Shown here: one piece after another, positions 34,522 through 43,090 of the stretch
How the letters are laid out: each line of letters starts with the position of its first letter
Numbering within the stretch: the stretch's first letter is position 1
Source of the DNA: Streptomyces pseudovenezuelae
Lineage (GTDB): Bacteria > Actinomycetota > Actinomycetes > Streptomycetales > Streptomycetaceae
NCBI RefSeq assembly: GCF_029892565.1
Contig: NZ_JARXVH010000004.1
Span: forward strand, 744,001 to 808,000
Direction of reading: 5' to 3'
Length of the DNA stretch: 64,000 nt
The notes under the pieces: model-generated
The model's database searches: none
Told to the model about the DNA's origin: nothing
What the model saw: the letters and a program-made list of their open reading frames with translations, nothing else
Made by a program: the position numbers and the translations under genes

Positions 34522-35127
34522 TCAGAAGGTGACGTCGGAGCAGGCGTAGAACGCGTTCGCCGTGTCGGCGATCGTCCATACCGCGACGATCACGTGGTGG
34601 CCGCTCAGCCCGCTCGGCAGGGTGCCGCTGTGGGAGAGCGTGGACGGGGGACGCTGGTTGTTGTACGGCACCGTCAGGAACGGTGTGGTGTTGAGGTCGG
34701 AGCGCGCCAGGTTGTGGTTCTGGTTCCAACCCGACTTCGTGACGTAGTACTTGAAGTCGGTCGTGGCGTGCATGGCGGTGAACTGCCAGCGGAACGTGTA
34801 GGTCTGACCGCCCGTCACCTTGGTGGTGGGCCAGGCGCCGCCGGAGGGGGTCTTCGACGAGCTGAGCTGGGCGAACCTGCTGACACCGCCGTTGCAGATC
34901 TGACCGTCGGCCGGGCCGCCGCCCGGGAAGCCCTTGGGGCCCTCGACGCTCTGCGGCTCCCACTGGATGTCGCCGCAGTTGGTCACGGTGCCGTTCTGAC
35001 AGAGCTTCTGCCTGCTGATGGGGAGGTCGGTGTAGCCGTGGCCGCTCGCACCGCCGGAGGAGAGCACGAGGGCTCCGGTGGTGGCGAGACCCACCGCGAC
35101 TGCGGACAACTTGGTCTTTTTGCGCAT
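34522..35127 (-). CDS. lpmP: AA10 lytic polysaccharide monooxygenase
   Basis: A 201-residue secreted copper enzyme. The signal peptide ends SGGASG, leaving the copper-ligand His in HGYTDLPISR. A second His is in FTAMHATTDFKYY. Aromatic and Cys positions fit AA10 chitin- or cellulose-active enzymes (GDIQWEPQSVEG). It lies near cslA-glxA-cslZ; in S. lividans a neighbouring LPMO called LpmP acts in development, which suggests orthology. A DasR-like palindrome lies about 45 bp upstream of the start codon. Confidence 0.88.
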   Translation of the reverse strand: MRKKTKLSAVAVGLATTGALVLSSGGASGHGYTDLPISRQKLCQNGTVTNCGDIQWEPQSVEGPKGFPGGGPADGQICNGGVSRFAQLSSSKTPSGGAWPTTKVTGGQTYTFRWQFTAMHATTDFKYYVTKSGWNQNHNLARSDLNTTPFLTVPYNNQRPPSTLSHSGTLPSGLSGHHVIVAVWTIADTANAFYACSDVTF

Positions 35128-35170
35128 GCTGCCGCTCCCTGGAGAACGTGGGGGAAGGTCCGTGAGGCGT

Positions 35171-35186
35171 GCAGGTCTAGACCAAG
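35171..35186. promoter_or_regulatory. DasR-responsive (dre-like) site upstream of lpmP
   Basis: The core GGTCTAGACC (35174-35183) is a perfect palindrome and equals the centre of the DasR consensus; 12 of 16 positions match. DasR represses chitin and N-acetylglucosamine genes, so control of an AA10 enzyme fits. Confidence 0.7.
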
Positions 35187-35279
35187 TGTCAGGTTATTGC
35201 CGTTAGTTGAACATGTCCATACCAACCGTGGGGGTCAATTTCCGGGCGATACCGGGGTGCTCGCCGATACCGGGGCGAT

Positions 35280-36407
35280 TCACTGCCCTGTCTCACCCCG
35301 TCCCGCGCAGAACGCCACCGTCAAGTCCTTGACCAGTGCCTTGCGTTCGTAGTCGTCCAGTTCGACCAGACCCCGCATGGTCAGCCGGGTCACCGTGTCC
35401 TCCACCGAGTCGACGACCGAGGTCAGCATGGACGCCCGGTGCTGGGCGTCCAGCGCGGTGATCCGGCGGCGGTGCATCGCGGCGGCCACCTCGGGGGCGT
35501 ACTCGGTGCGCACCGGACGGACCGAGAACACCTCCAGGCCGACCGGCGCCGCGTCGGCCGCGACCAGCCGGGTCAGCGCCTCCGCCGCCGCGTCGCCCGA
35601 CCCCCGCGCGCCGCCCGGCAGTTCCACCGGCACCCGGGCCAGGGCCGCCTCCACGCACTCGCGCAGATACGTCTCGTGGTCCTCGACCCCGAGCGTGGCC
35701 CGCGCGGTGTCCCGCACCCGCCACACCACCAGCACGACCACCCGCAGCGCGACCCCGTTGCCGTCGGCCGCCTGCATCGGCTCGCTGCGCCAGTGCCGCA
35801 GCCGTACGTCGACCCGGCGGCGCAGCAGCAGCGGGTTGACCCACATCAGGCCGGTGCGCCGGACGGTCCCCCGGTAGCGGCCGAACAGCCCGAGCACCCA
35901 GGCCCGTCCGGTCCGCCCGCGGGCAAGACCGCCGTAGCCGAACAGGGCGAGCGCCCCGGCGCCCGCGTACGCCGCCCACTGGAGGGGACCGAGGCCGGCC
36001 CCCGCGTACTCGGGCAGCCGCAGTGCCTCCACGGCGAGCGGGGGCAGGACGCCGGCCCACCACGAGGCGGCCAGGCAGCCGGCCGCTCCGCAGGTCCCGG
36101 CGAGGACGCCGACCGTCGCGGGCAGGACGTGGGCCGGGCGTTCCGCGAGGTCGGGGTCGACCTGCGGGGCGGGGCGCGGCTTGACGGGCGCGGGGCGCCG
36201 GAAGCGCGGCTGCTCGCCGGTGCCTTGGCGCCGCCCCACGACGGCGGGCTTCAGCGGCACCGCCACCGGGTCGGGCTCGTCACGGAAGAGCAGGTGGACG
36301 GGGATCTCGGTGGTCGCCTCGTTCTGGATGAGCCGCGCGTTACGGGCCTGCTGGCCCTCCGCGGGTCCCTCGGACTCGGGCGTGTGTGAAGTGGTCGTCG
36401 TACTCAT
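35280..36407 (-). CDS. SPFH/Band 7 domain membrane protein
   Basis: A 375-residue protein. A disordered N-terminal region (1-100) is followed by two hydrophobic segments (about 105-160) and an SPFH/Band 7 domain (TGLMWVNPLLLRRRVDVRLRHWRSEP..., NGVALRVVVLVVWRV). SPFH proteins form membrane-associated oligomers. GGAGGC lies 4 bp before the ATG at 36407. It follows the NlpC/P60-like gene after 42 bp on the same strand, so the two may be cotranscribed. Confidence 0.82.
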   Translation of the reverse strand: MSTTTTSHTPESEGPAEGQQARNARLIQNEATTEIPVHLLFRDEPDPVAVPLKPAVVGRRQGTGEQPRFRRPAPVKPRPAPQVDPDLAERPAHVLPATVGVLAGTCGAAGCLAASWWAGVLPPLAVEALRLPEYAGAGLGPLQWAAYAGAGALALFGYGGLARGRTGRAWVLGLFGRYRGTVRRTGLMWVNPLLLRRRVDVRLRHWRSEPMQAADGNGVALRVVVLVVWRVRDTARATLGVEDHETYLRECVEAALARVPVELPGGARGSGDAAAEALTRLVAADAAPVGLEVFSVRPVRTEYAPEVAAAMHRRRITALDAQHRASMLTSVVDSVEDTVTRLTMRGLVELDDYERKALVKDLTVAFCAGRGETGQ

Positions 36408-36449
36408 GGGTGCCTCCAGCCTCCGCGCCAGATGCGTCACAACGGATGG

Positions 36450-37793
36450 TCAGGAAAAGAGCCGTCGCCAGGTCTCCGGGCCCGGGTAGCCGTCGGCCGC
36501 GCCGCCCCGCCAGCCCTGGGCGCGCTGGAAGGCCTCGACGTTGCGTCGGTCCGCCTCGCCCCAGCGCGGACCCGGACCGGTCGTGTAGTACTTGCCGAAC
36601 CCCTTCTTCACCAGCTGCTTCCCGAGCTGGGTGACGTAGCCGCTGTTCGCGCCGGGCCGGAACACCGCCCGGCCCGGATAGGCGGGGACCTCGCGCGAGG
36701 AGGGTCCGTGCGAGGGGGGCGCCCCGTGCGGGGAGGGCGCCGGCGGGCCCGCCGCCCCGGCCGTGACGCTCTTGCCCTTCCCGCCGACCAGCAGCTGCCA
36801 GGTCAGCGGTCCGGGCAGCCCGTCGGCGTCGGCGCCCCGCCAGCCCTGGGCCAGTTGGAAGGCCTGGGTGGCCCGCCGGTCCGCGTCCGACCAGCGCGGG
36901 CCGGGGCCCGTCGTGTAGTAGCGCCCGGCACCGCGCGCGACGAGCATCGTGCCGAGCTGGGTGACGTACTTGTTGTTGGCCCCGGGACCGAAGGACGCCG
37001 CTCCGGGGTAGGGAGTGGCCGGGTTGGCGGGCGTGACCGGCGTGCTCGGGGCCTCGGCCCCGGCGGTGTCCGGCGCGAGGCCCTTGTAGCGGTAGGCGAC
37101 GTACTGCTCCGAGTGGCTCCAGTAGGCGTATGGGGTGGCCTGCCGGCGGGCCCGCGGGGGCGTCTGTTCGTAGGCGATGTAGTAGGTGTGCGTGTAGTCC
37201 GTCCAGCCGCCGAAAATGACGACGTGCGAGCCTTTCTCGGGGTTCGACGGATTGTGGAACAGCAGAATGTCGCCGGGCTGCAGATCCTCCTTGGGAATGC
37301 GGTCGCCGTACTGGTCGAGGCTGCCCGTCCATTCGTTTCCGGGCAGCGTCCAGGCCATCGAGACGAAGCCCGAGCAGTCCTGGCGGTAACCGTCGGACCA
37401 ATACGCGTTCATGCTGTACGGCACCTGGGCGGCGACCCAGGTCTTGGCCCGCCTGATGATCTCCGAGCGGGTGGTCGCGGGCGCCTTGACCGCGGCCGGC
37501 GGCTTGGCCGGGTGCCCGATCGGGCCGTGCAGCGGAGCCTTGCTGCCCTGCGGGGTGTCGGGCTCGTCACCTGCGGGAACACCGGGCCGCGCGGGCGCGT
37601 GCGGGGCGGCGATCGCGGGCGGCGCACCGCTCGCGCCGAGGGCAGCGGACGCGGCGGCCGCCACGATCACCACCCGGTGCGCCGCCGGATGCCGGCCCGC
37701 TCGCGCATACGGCAGAACCCTGCGCCAGTGGGCGCATCCGGGGCAGTCGCAGTCGCTCGCGGGATCGAATTCCTCGAATACCGGAGTCTCCAT
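36450..37793 (-). CDS. NlpC/P60-like cell-wall protein with two peptidoglycan-binding repeats
   Basis: A 447-residue exported protein. A Cys-rich N-terminal stretch (SDCDCPGCAHW) precedes a hydrophobic segment at about 40-58. A cysteine-hydrolase-like domain (about 105-230) shows the Cys in YRQDCSGFV and the His in KGSHVVIFGGW. Two peptidoglycan-binding repeats follow, both with KYYTTGPGPRW or a close form and AFQ-AQGWRG. GAGGGGC precedes the ATG at 37793. Likely acts on peptidoglycan. The unusual part is the metal-ligand-like cytoplasmic N-terminus. Confidence 0.8.
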   Translation of the reverse strand: METPVFEEFDPASDCDCPGCAHWRRVLPYARAGRHPAAHRVVIVAAAASAALGASGAPPAIAAPHAPARPGVPAGDEPDTPQGSKAPLHGPIGHPAKPPAAVKAPATTRSEIIRRAKTWVAAQVPYSMNAYWSDGYRQDCSGFVSMAWTLPGNEWTGSLDQYGDRIPKEDLQPGDILLFHNPSNPEKGSHVVIFGGWTDYTHTYYIAYEQTPPRARRQATPYAYWSHSEQYVAYRYKGLAPDTAGAEAPSTPVTPANPATPYPGAASFGPGANNKYVTQLGTMLVARGAGRYYTTGPGPRWSDADRRATQAFQLAQGWRGADADGLPGPLTWQLLVGGKGKSVTAGAAGPPAPSPHGAPPSHGPSSREVPAYPGRAVFRPGANSGYVTQLGKQLVKKGFGKYYTTGPGPRWGEADRRNVEAFQRAQGWRGGAADGYPGPETWRRLFS

Positions 37794-37981
37794 GCGATGC
37801 CCCTCACACTCCAGATGGAAATAGCCGCGCGTGTACACGTTGATCAGTTTCCCAACTGTCTTCCCGACTCGCATGTTGACGGTCCGAATGATGTACAAGG
37901 CGCCCCGGGGAGTGGACCCGGCGGGCCGCTCCGGTGGTCCGGAGCACCCCCCGAGGTCCGGTAGAGTTGGCCCGTCAGCGC

Positions 37982-38055
37982 GCGCCGCTAGCTCAGTTGG
38001 TTAGAGCAGCTGACTCTTAATCAGCGGGTCCGGGGTTCGAGTCCCTGGCGGCGCA
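37982..38055 (+). tRNA. tRNA-Lys (CTT), copy 3
   Basis: Identical to copies 1 and 2; CCA is not encoded. It shares the upstream GGTGGTCCGGAGCACCCC element with copy 2, followed by TAGAGT. Confidence 0.97.
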
Positions 38056-38061
38056 CGGACG

Positions 38062-38097
38062 GAAGAAGGTCCCCCATACACATGGGGGACCTTCTTC
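38062..38097 (+). terminator. Terminator after tRNA-Lys copy 3
   Basis: Perfect 16-bp stem (GAAGAAGGTCCCCCAT and its complement) with a 4-nt loop, 6 nt past the tRNA. It partly overlaps an alternative start of the next gene, which argues against that start. Confidence 0.88.
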
Positions 38098-38120
38098 GTA
38101 TGGCCGGATACCCTCTCGCC

Positions 38121-38837
38121 ATGGCAGCGCGCGACCTGCAGGAACGGATCAAGAAGCTCATCATCGAGGGCAGGCTTGTGTCCGGAGCCCCGCTGCCGAC
38201 CGAGCCCGAACTGATGGCGTACCTGGGCGCGAGCCGGAACTCGGTGCGCGAGGCGCTCAAGGCGCTGCAGGCGATGGGCATCGTGGAGATCCGGCACGGC
38301 TACGGCACCTATGTCGGCGCGATGTCCCTGGCCCCGATGATCGAGGGCCTCGCCTTCCGCACGGTCGCCGGGCACTACCGCGGCGAGGACACCCTGCTCC
38401 AGCTGCTGGAACTGCGCGAGGCGGTGGAGACGGGACTGATCTCGCGGCTCGCGGGCCGGCTGCCCGAGCGGGACCTGGCTGAACTGGACGCGCTCGTGGC
38501 ACGTATGGATCAGCAGGCCGCCGCCGGAGGCGACGGCCTCGCCGAGACCGACCGGGCCTTTCACGCCACTCTCTACCGGGGGTTGGACAACGTGCTGCTC
38601 GGAGAGGTCCTGGAGGCGTTCTGGGACGCCTTCCACCGGGTGCACACGGACCTCGGGGGCGCGCCGCAGGACCCGAAGGTGACCTGTCGGCAGCACCGGG
38701 ACATCCTCGACGCGGTGCGGTCGGGCGGTGCGATACGGGCGGAGGAGGCGATAAGGGAGCACTTCGGGAACATCCGCGCCCGGCTGTCCACAACCGATCC
38801 ACAAGACCCTCACAGGCGCCACAATGAACGCGTATGA
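38121..38837 (+). CDS. GntR-family regulator, FadR/FCD type
   Basis: A 238-residue regulator. The winged helix is at about 1-70 (LPTEPELMAYLGASRNSVREALKALQ) and the all-helical FCD ligand-binding domain follows, with D/H metal-ligand positions such as TDRAFHATLYRG and CRQHRDILDAV. The ATG at 38121 is preferred because earlier ATGs lie in or beside the tRNA terminator; no strong ribosome binding site is seen. It precedes cslA by 317 bp, but regulation of cslA is not shown. Confidence 0.85.
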   Translation: MAARDLQERIKKLIIEGRLVSGAPLPTEPELMAYLGASRNSVREALKALQAMGIVEIRHGYGTYVGAMSLAPMIEGLAFRTVAGHYRGEDTLLQLLELREAVETGLISRLAGRLPERDLAELDALVARMDQQAAAGGDGLAETDRAFHATLYRGLDNVLLGEVLEAFWDAFHRVHTDLGGAPQDPKVTCRQHRDILDAVRSGGAIRAEEAIREHFGNIRARLSTTDPQDPHRRHNERV

Positions 38838-39154
38838 CCGGTAAACACCGCGTTTCGCATCTTGCGATCATGATGGACGCCGTAGAACCCTGTTTTTCAA
38901 GATGCTGCGGATACGCGGCAGTTGGGGGAACAAGTAACCGGTTGCCGGGTCTGCGGGGAGAGGGGCCCCGTTCACGAGGCGATGCCGAGGGGGGCATCAT
39001 GCAACCGGAAGGGCACAGTTCCATGTCTGAGAGTGTGCAAAGTGTGGTGACTGTGGCCCGCCACTGACACGTGCGCGAAGGGTCGAGGGGGACTCGCCGC
39101 GGACGGTAAGGAACCAACACAACACGCGGTTACCTGCGTGTGGGGGGATGACTC
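38838..39154 (+). other. 317-bp leader region upstream of cslA
   Basis: No gene is called here. An open frame 38834-39067 crosses the region, but its third-position GC is low for this genome, so it is probably not a protein. A 22-codon frame (39000 onward, MQPEGHSSMSESVQ...) follows a GAGGGGGG ribosome-binding-like run and could be a leader peptide. The region is less GC-rich than its surroundings and is long for a Streptomyces promoter, which suggests a structured or regulated 5' untranslated region for cslA. Confidence 0.5.
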
Positions 39155-41122
39155 ATGACGTCGACGCCGACGGGCGCCCGGCAGAACTTCGACCCGTCAG
39201 AAACCACCCAGCTCAGGGTGCCTTCGCACCGAAACAGCCAGACAGGCCAGTTCCGCCGGATCAAGAAGACACTGCCGCGATACGACTACGAGCACTACAG
39301 CCGGCTGGCCGGTCCCCTCACTCAGCCCGACCCGAGCAAGCCGTACAAGGTGCAGTACCGCTCGCTGCTGTCGCAGGAGCCGCACCGGCTGCGGGCCGCG
39401 CTCATGCTGGGCGCCGCGCCGCTGCTGTCCCTGGTCCTGCTCGGCTGGCTGCTGCAGCCGGAGCACTGGACGGAGCGCGACTACCCGGCCTTCGCCTTCC
39501 TGCCGGCCCTGGACATAGTGATGCTCGTCTCGATCGGCCTGATCGAGTTCTTCCGCTGCATGAACGTGCTGTCGAACGCGCACGCCACCCTGGTCGCCCG
39601 CGACCCCATCCCGGTGGTGCCCGAGACCGGCACGAGAGTGGCGTTCATCACGACCTACGTGCCCGGCAAGGAACCCCTGGAGATGGTGACCAAGACCCTG
39701 GAAGCGGCCGTCCGGCTGCGGCACCGGGGTCTGCTGCACATCTGGCTCCTGGACGAGGGCGACGACGCCGAGGTCAAGGCGGTCTGCGCCCGGCTCGGTG
39801 TGCACCACTTCTCCCGCAAGGGCGTCGCGCAGTGGAACCAGGCCAAGGGCCCGCACCGCGCCAAGACCAAGCACGGCAACTACAACGCCTGGCTGGACGC
39901 GCACGGCGACGCGTACGACTTCTTCGCCTCCGTCGACACCGACCACGTGCCGCTGCCCAACTACCTGGAGCGGATGCTCGGTTTCTTCCGCGACCCGGAT
40001 GTCGGCTTCGTCATCGGCCCGCAGGTGTACGGCAACTACGACAACCCCATCACCAAGGCCGCCGAGTCCCAGCAGTTCCTCTTCCACGCCCTCATCCAGC
40101 GGGCGGGCAACCGGTACGGCTCACCCATGTTCGTGGGCACGTCGAACGCCGTACGCATCAGGGCCCTCAAGCAGATCGGCGGCCTGTACGACTCGATCAC
40201 CGAGGACATGGCGACCGGTTTCGAGATGCACCGGGCCAAGAACCCGGTCACCGGCAGGAAGTGGCGGTCGGTCTATACGCCGGACGTGCTCGCGGTCGGT
40301 GAGGGCCCGGGCGCCTGGACGGACTTCTTCACCCAGCAGCTGCGCTGGTCGCGGGGCACGTACGAGACGATTCTCAAGCAGTACTGGAAGGGCTGGTACT
40401 CGCTTCCGCCGAGCAAGCTCTTCAACTACACGATGATGATCATCTTCTACCCGATGTCGGCCCTCAACTGGATCCTGGCGGCGCTGAGTTGTGCGCTGTT
40501 CCTGGGCCTGGGCGCCTCGGGCGTGAACATCGACCCGACGGTCTGGCTGATGCTGTACGGCAACGCGTCCGCGCTGCAGATCGGCCTGTACGTCTGGAAC
40601 CGGCGGCACAACGTCTCCCCGCACGAGCCGGAGGGCTCCGGCGGAGTGGCGGGCATGGTGATGTCGGCGCTGTCCGCGCCGATATACGCGCGCTCGCTGA
40701 TGGACGCCGTACTGCGCCGCAAGAGCAAGTTCGTGGTGACGCCCAAGGGCGACTCGGCCAGCCCGGACACGCTGTTCGGGACCTTCCGCATCCACCTGTT
40801 CTTCATCCTGGTCTTCGGCGCCTCGATCGCCGCCGGCCTCACCCTCGGGCACGGCCACCCGGCGATGCTCGTCTGGGCCACCTTCGCGCTGCTGATCACC
40901 GCCTCGCCGATCATCGCGTGGCGGTACGAGCTGCGGCAGACGAAGAAGCGGCCGCCCGCGCCAGTGCAGCCGGCGCCCCCGGAGCCGTACCAGCCACAGC
41001 CGTTGCCCGCGCAGCACGCGCCGCACGGCACCGGGCAGAAGCCCAGCTGGGCCGCCTCCGGCAGTGGCAACGACCAGACCATGCAGATCGCACTCGGTGG
41101 ACTCGGGGGACGTAAGGAATGA
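39155..41122 (+). CDS. cslA: Cellulose synthase-like GT2 membrane glycosyltransferase
   Basis: A 655-residue processive beta-glycosyltransferase. Two N-terminal helices (about 82-130) precede the cytoplasmic GT2 domain. The motifs are WLLDEGDD, SVDTDHVPL (DxD), SITEDMATG (TED) and QQLRWSRG (QxxRW). Four or more C-terminal helices and a Pro-rich tail follow. In Streptomyces CslA makes the beta-glucan at hyphal tips needed for attachment and morphology. The ATG follows a G-rich ribosome binding site. The stop overlaps the glxA start (ATGA), so the two are coupled. Confidence 0.95.
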   Translation: MTSTPTGARQNFDPSETTQLRVPSHRNSQTGQFRRIKKTLPRYDYEHYSRLAGPLTQPDPSKPYKVQYRSLLSQEPHRLRAALMLGAAPLLSLVLLGWLLQPEHWTERDYPAFAFLPALDIVMLVSIGLIEFFRCMNVLSNAHATLVARDPIPVVPETGTRVAFITTYVPGKEPLEMVTKTLEAAVRLRHRGLLHIWLLDEGDDAEVKAVCARLGVHHFSRKGVAQWNQAKGPHRAKTKHGNYNAWLDAHGDAYDFFASVDTDHVPLPNYLERMLGFFRDPDVGFVIGPQVYGNYDNPITKAAESQQFLFHALIQRAGNRYGSPMFVGTSNAVRIRALKQIGGLYDSITEDMATGFEMHRAKNPVTGRKWRSVYTPDVLAVGEGPGAWTDFFTQQLRWSRGTYETILKQYWKGWYSLPPSKLFNYTMMIIFYPMSALNWILAALSCALFLGLGASGVNIDPTVWLMLYGNASALQIGLYVWNRRHNVSPHEPEGSGGVAGMVMSALSAPIYARSLMDAVLRRKSKFVVTPKGDSASPDTLFGTFRIHLFFILVFGASIAAGLTLGHGHPAMLVWATFALLITASPIIAWRYELRQTKKRPPAPVQPAPPEPYQPQPLPAQHAPHGTGQKPSWAASGSGNDQTMQIALGGLGGRKE

Positions 41123-43056
41123 ACGACCGTGCAGGCCACCGCCGGGCCCGTCGACTGGCGATCGGCACGGTGGTGGTGCTCGCGCTGGCCGGGATGAACG
41201 GGCCGTGGCTGTACCGCTTCGGGACCGAGAAATACCACCAGTACAAGATCAACAGACCCGAGTACAAGGCAGACAACGGCCACTGGCAGATCGTCGACTT
41301 CCCCGAGAAGTACCGCCTGAACACCATCCACGCGGCGCTGCTGCGCACCGGCAAGGTGCTGCTCGTCGCCGGTTCGGGCAACAACCAGGACAACTTCGAC
41401 GCGAAGAAGTTCGACACCCGGATCTGGGACCCGGTCAAGGGCACCATCAAGAAGGTGCCCACCCCGGCCGACCTGTTCTGCACCGGGCACACGCAGCTCT
41501 CCAACGGCAATCTGCTGATCGCCGGCGGCACCAAGCGGTACGAGAAGCTGAAGGGTGATGTCACCAAGGCCGGCGGCCTGATGGTGGTGCACAACGAGAA
41601 CCCGGACGCGCCGATCACGCTGCCCGCGGGCACCAAGTTCACCGGCAAGGAGAACGGCAAGACCTTCGTGTCGAAGGACCCGGTGCTCGTGCCGCGCGCG
41701 AAGAAGGTCTTCGACAAGAACACCGGCGCTTTCCTGCGCAACGACCCCGGGCTCGGCCGGATCTACGTCGAGGCCAAGCAGAGCGGCACCAAGTACGAGA
41801 CCGGCACCCAGGACAACTACCGCATCCAGGGCCTGACCGGCACCGAGGCCCGCAACACCTACGGCATCGCGCAGAAGCTCGCCCTGGACAAGAAGGACTT
41901 CCAGGGGATCAGGGACGCCTACGAGTTCGACCCGGTGGCCGAGAAGTACATCAAGGTCGACCCGATGAACGAGGCCCGCTGGTACCCGACGCTCACCACG
42001 CTGAGCGACGGCAAGATCCTCAGCGTCTCCGGGCTCGACGACATCGGGCAGTTGGTGCCGGGCAAGAACGAGACCTTCGATCCGGCCACCAAGAAGTGGA
42101 CGTATCTGAAGACGGTCCGGCAGTTCCCGACCTACCCGGCGCTGTTCCTGATGCAGAACGGCAAGATCTTCTACTCGGGGTCCAACGCGGGGTACGGGCC
42201 GGACAACGTGGGCCGTGAGCCGGGCATTTGGGACGTGGACACCAACAAGTTCACGAAGCTGCAGGGGCTGAGCGACGACAAGGAGATGGAGACGTCCGGC
42301 ACGGTGCTGCTGCCGCCGGCGCAGGACGAGAAGTTCATGGTGATCGGCGGCGGCGGGGTCGGCGAGTCCAAGGAGTCCAGCAACAAGACGCGGCTGATCG
42401 ACCTCAAGGACCAGAACCCGGTGTTCAAGGACGGGCCGACGCTGGAGAAGGGCACGCGGTATCCGCAGGCCTCGATCCTGCCGGACGACAGCGTGCTGGT
42501 GTCGGGCGGCTCTCAGGACTACCGCGGGCGCGGCAACTCCAACATCCTGCAGGCGCGGATGTACCACCCGGACAGCAACACGTTCGACCGGGTCGCCGAC
42601 CCGCTGGTGGGCCGCAACTACCACTCCGGATCGCTCCTGTTGCCCGACGGGCGCGTGATGTTCTTCGGCTCGGACTCGCTGTATGCCGACAAGGCCGACA
42701 CCAAGCCGGGCAAGTTCGAGCAGCGGATCGAGATCTATACGCCGCCGTATCTGTACCGGGACTCCCGTCCGTCGCTCTCGGGCGGTCCGCAGACGATCGC
42801 GCGGGGCGCGTCGGGGACGTTCACGTCTCCGCAGGCCTCGGCGATCAAGAAGGTGCGGCTGATCAGGCCCAGCGCGTCGACCCACGTGACCGATGTGGAT
42901 CAGCGGTCGATCGCGCTGGACTTCAAGACGTCCGGGAACAAGATCACGGTGACCGTCCCCAAGGGCAAGAACCTTGTTCAGTCGGGGTGGTACATGGTGT
43001 TCGTGGACGACGATCAGGGAACGCCGAGCGAAGCACAGTGGGTCAAGGTTCCGTAG
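41119..43056 (+). CDS. glxA: GlxA copper radical oxidase
   Basis: A 645-residue galactose-oxidase-like enzyme with an N-terminal membrane anchor (about 11-30). C121 (DLFCTGH) and Y289 (ARWYPTL) are positioned to form the Cys-Tyr cofactor, and W288 is next to it, as in characterised GlxA. Kelch-type blades and a C-terminal immunoglobulin-like domain follow. GlxA is required, with CslA, for tip glucan deposition. It ends in a hairpin shared with the convergent cslZ. Confidence 0.95.
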   Translation: MNDRAGHRRARRLAIGTVVVLALAGMNGPWLYRFGTEKYHQYKINRPEYKADNGHWQIVDFPEKYRLNTIHAALLRTGKVLLVAGSGNNQDNFDAKKFDTRIWDPVKGTIKKVPTPADLFCTGHTQLSNGNLLIAGGTKRYEKLKGDVTKAGGLMVVHNENPDAPITLPAGTKFTGKENGKTFVSKDPVLVPRAKKVFDKNTGAFLRNDPGLGRIYVEAKQSGTKYETGTQDNYRIQGLTGTEARNTYGIAQKLALDKKDFQGIRDAYEFDPVAEKYIKVDPMNEARWYPTLTTLSDGKILSVSGLDDIGQLVPGKNETFDPATKKWTYLKTVRQFPTYPALFLMQNGKIFYSGSNAGYGPDNVGREPGIWDVDTNKFTKLQGLSDDKEMETSGTVLLPPAQDEKFMVIGGGGVGESKESSNKTRLIDLKDQNPVFKDGPTLEKGTRYPQASILPDDSVLVSGGSQDYRGRGNSNILQARMYHPDSNTFDRVADPLVGRNYHSGSLLLPDGRVMFFGSDSLYADKADTKPGKFEQRIEIYTPPYLYRDSRPSLSGGPQTIARGASGTFTSPQASAIKKVRLIRPSASTHVTDVDQRSIALDFKTSGNKITVTVPKGKNLVQSGWYMVFVDDDQGTPSEAQWVKVP

Positions 43057-43090
43057 CCGTCCGGTAGTTGCTCAACCACCGGACGGCTAC
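43053..43090. terminator. Bidirectional terminator between glxA and cslZ
   Basis: Perfect 13-bp stem (GTAGCCGTCCGGT and its complement) with a 12-nt loop. Each arm contains the stop codon of one of the two convergent genes. Confidence 0.85.

Noticed and set aside
38834..39067. 77-codon open frame upstream of cslA
   Set aside because: Codon use is unlike Streptomyces genes (low third-position GC). It is treated as leader sequence.
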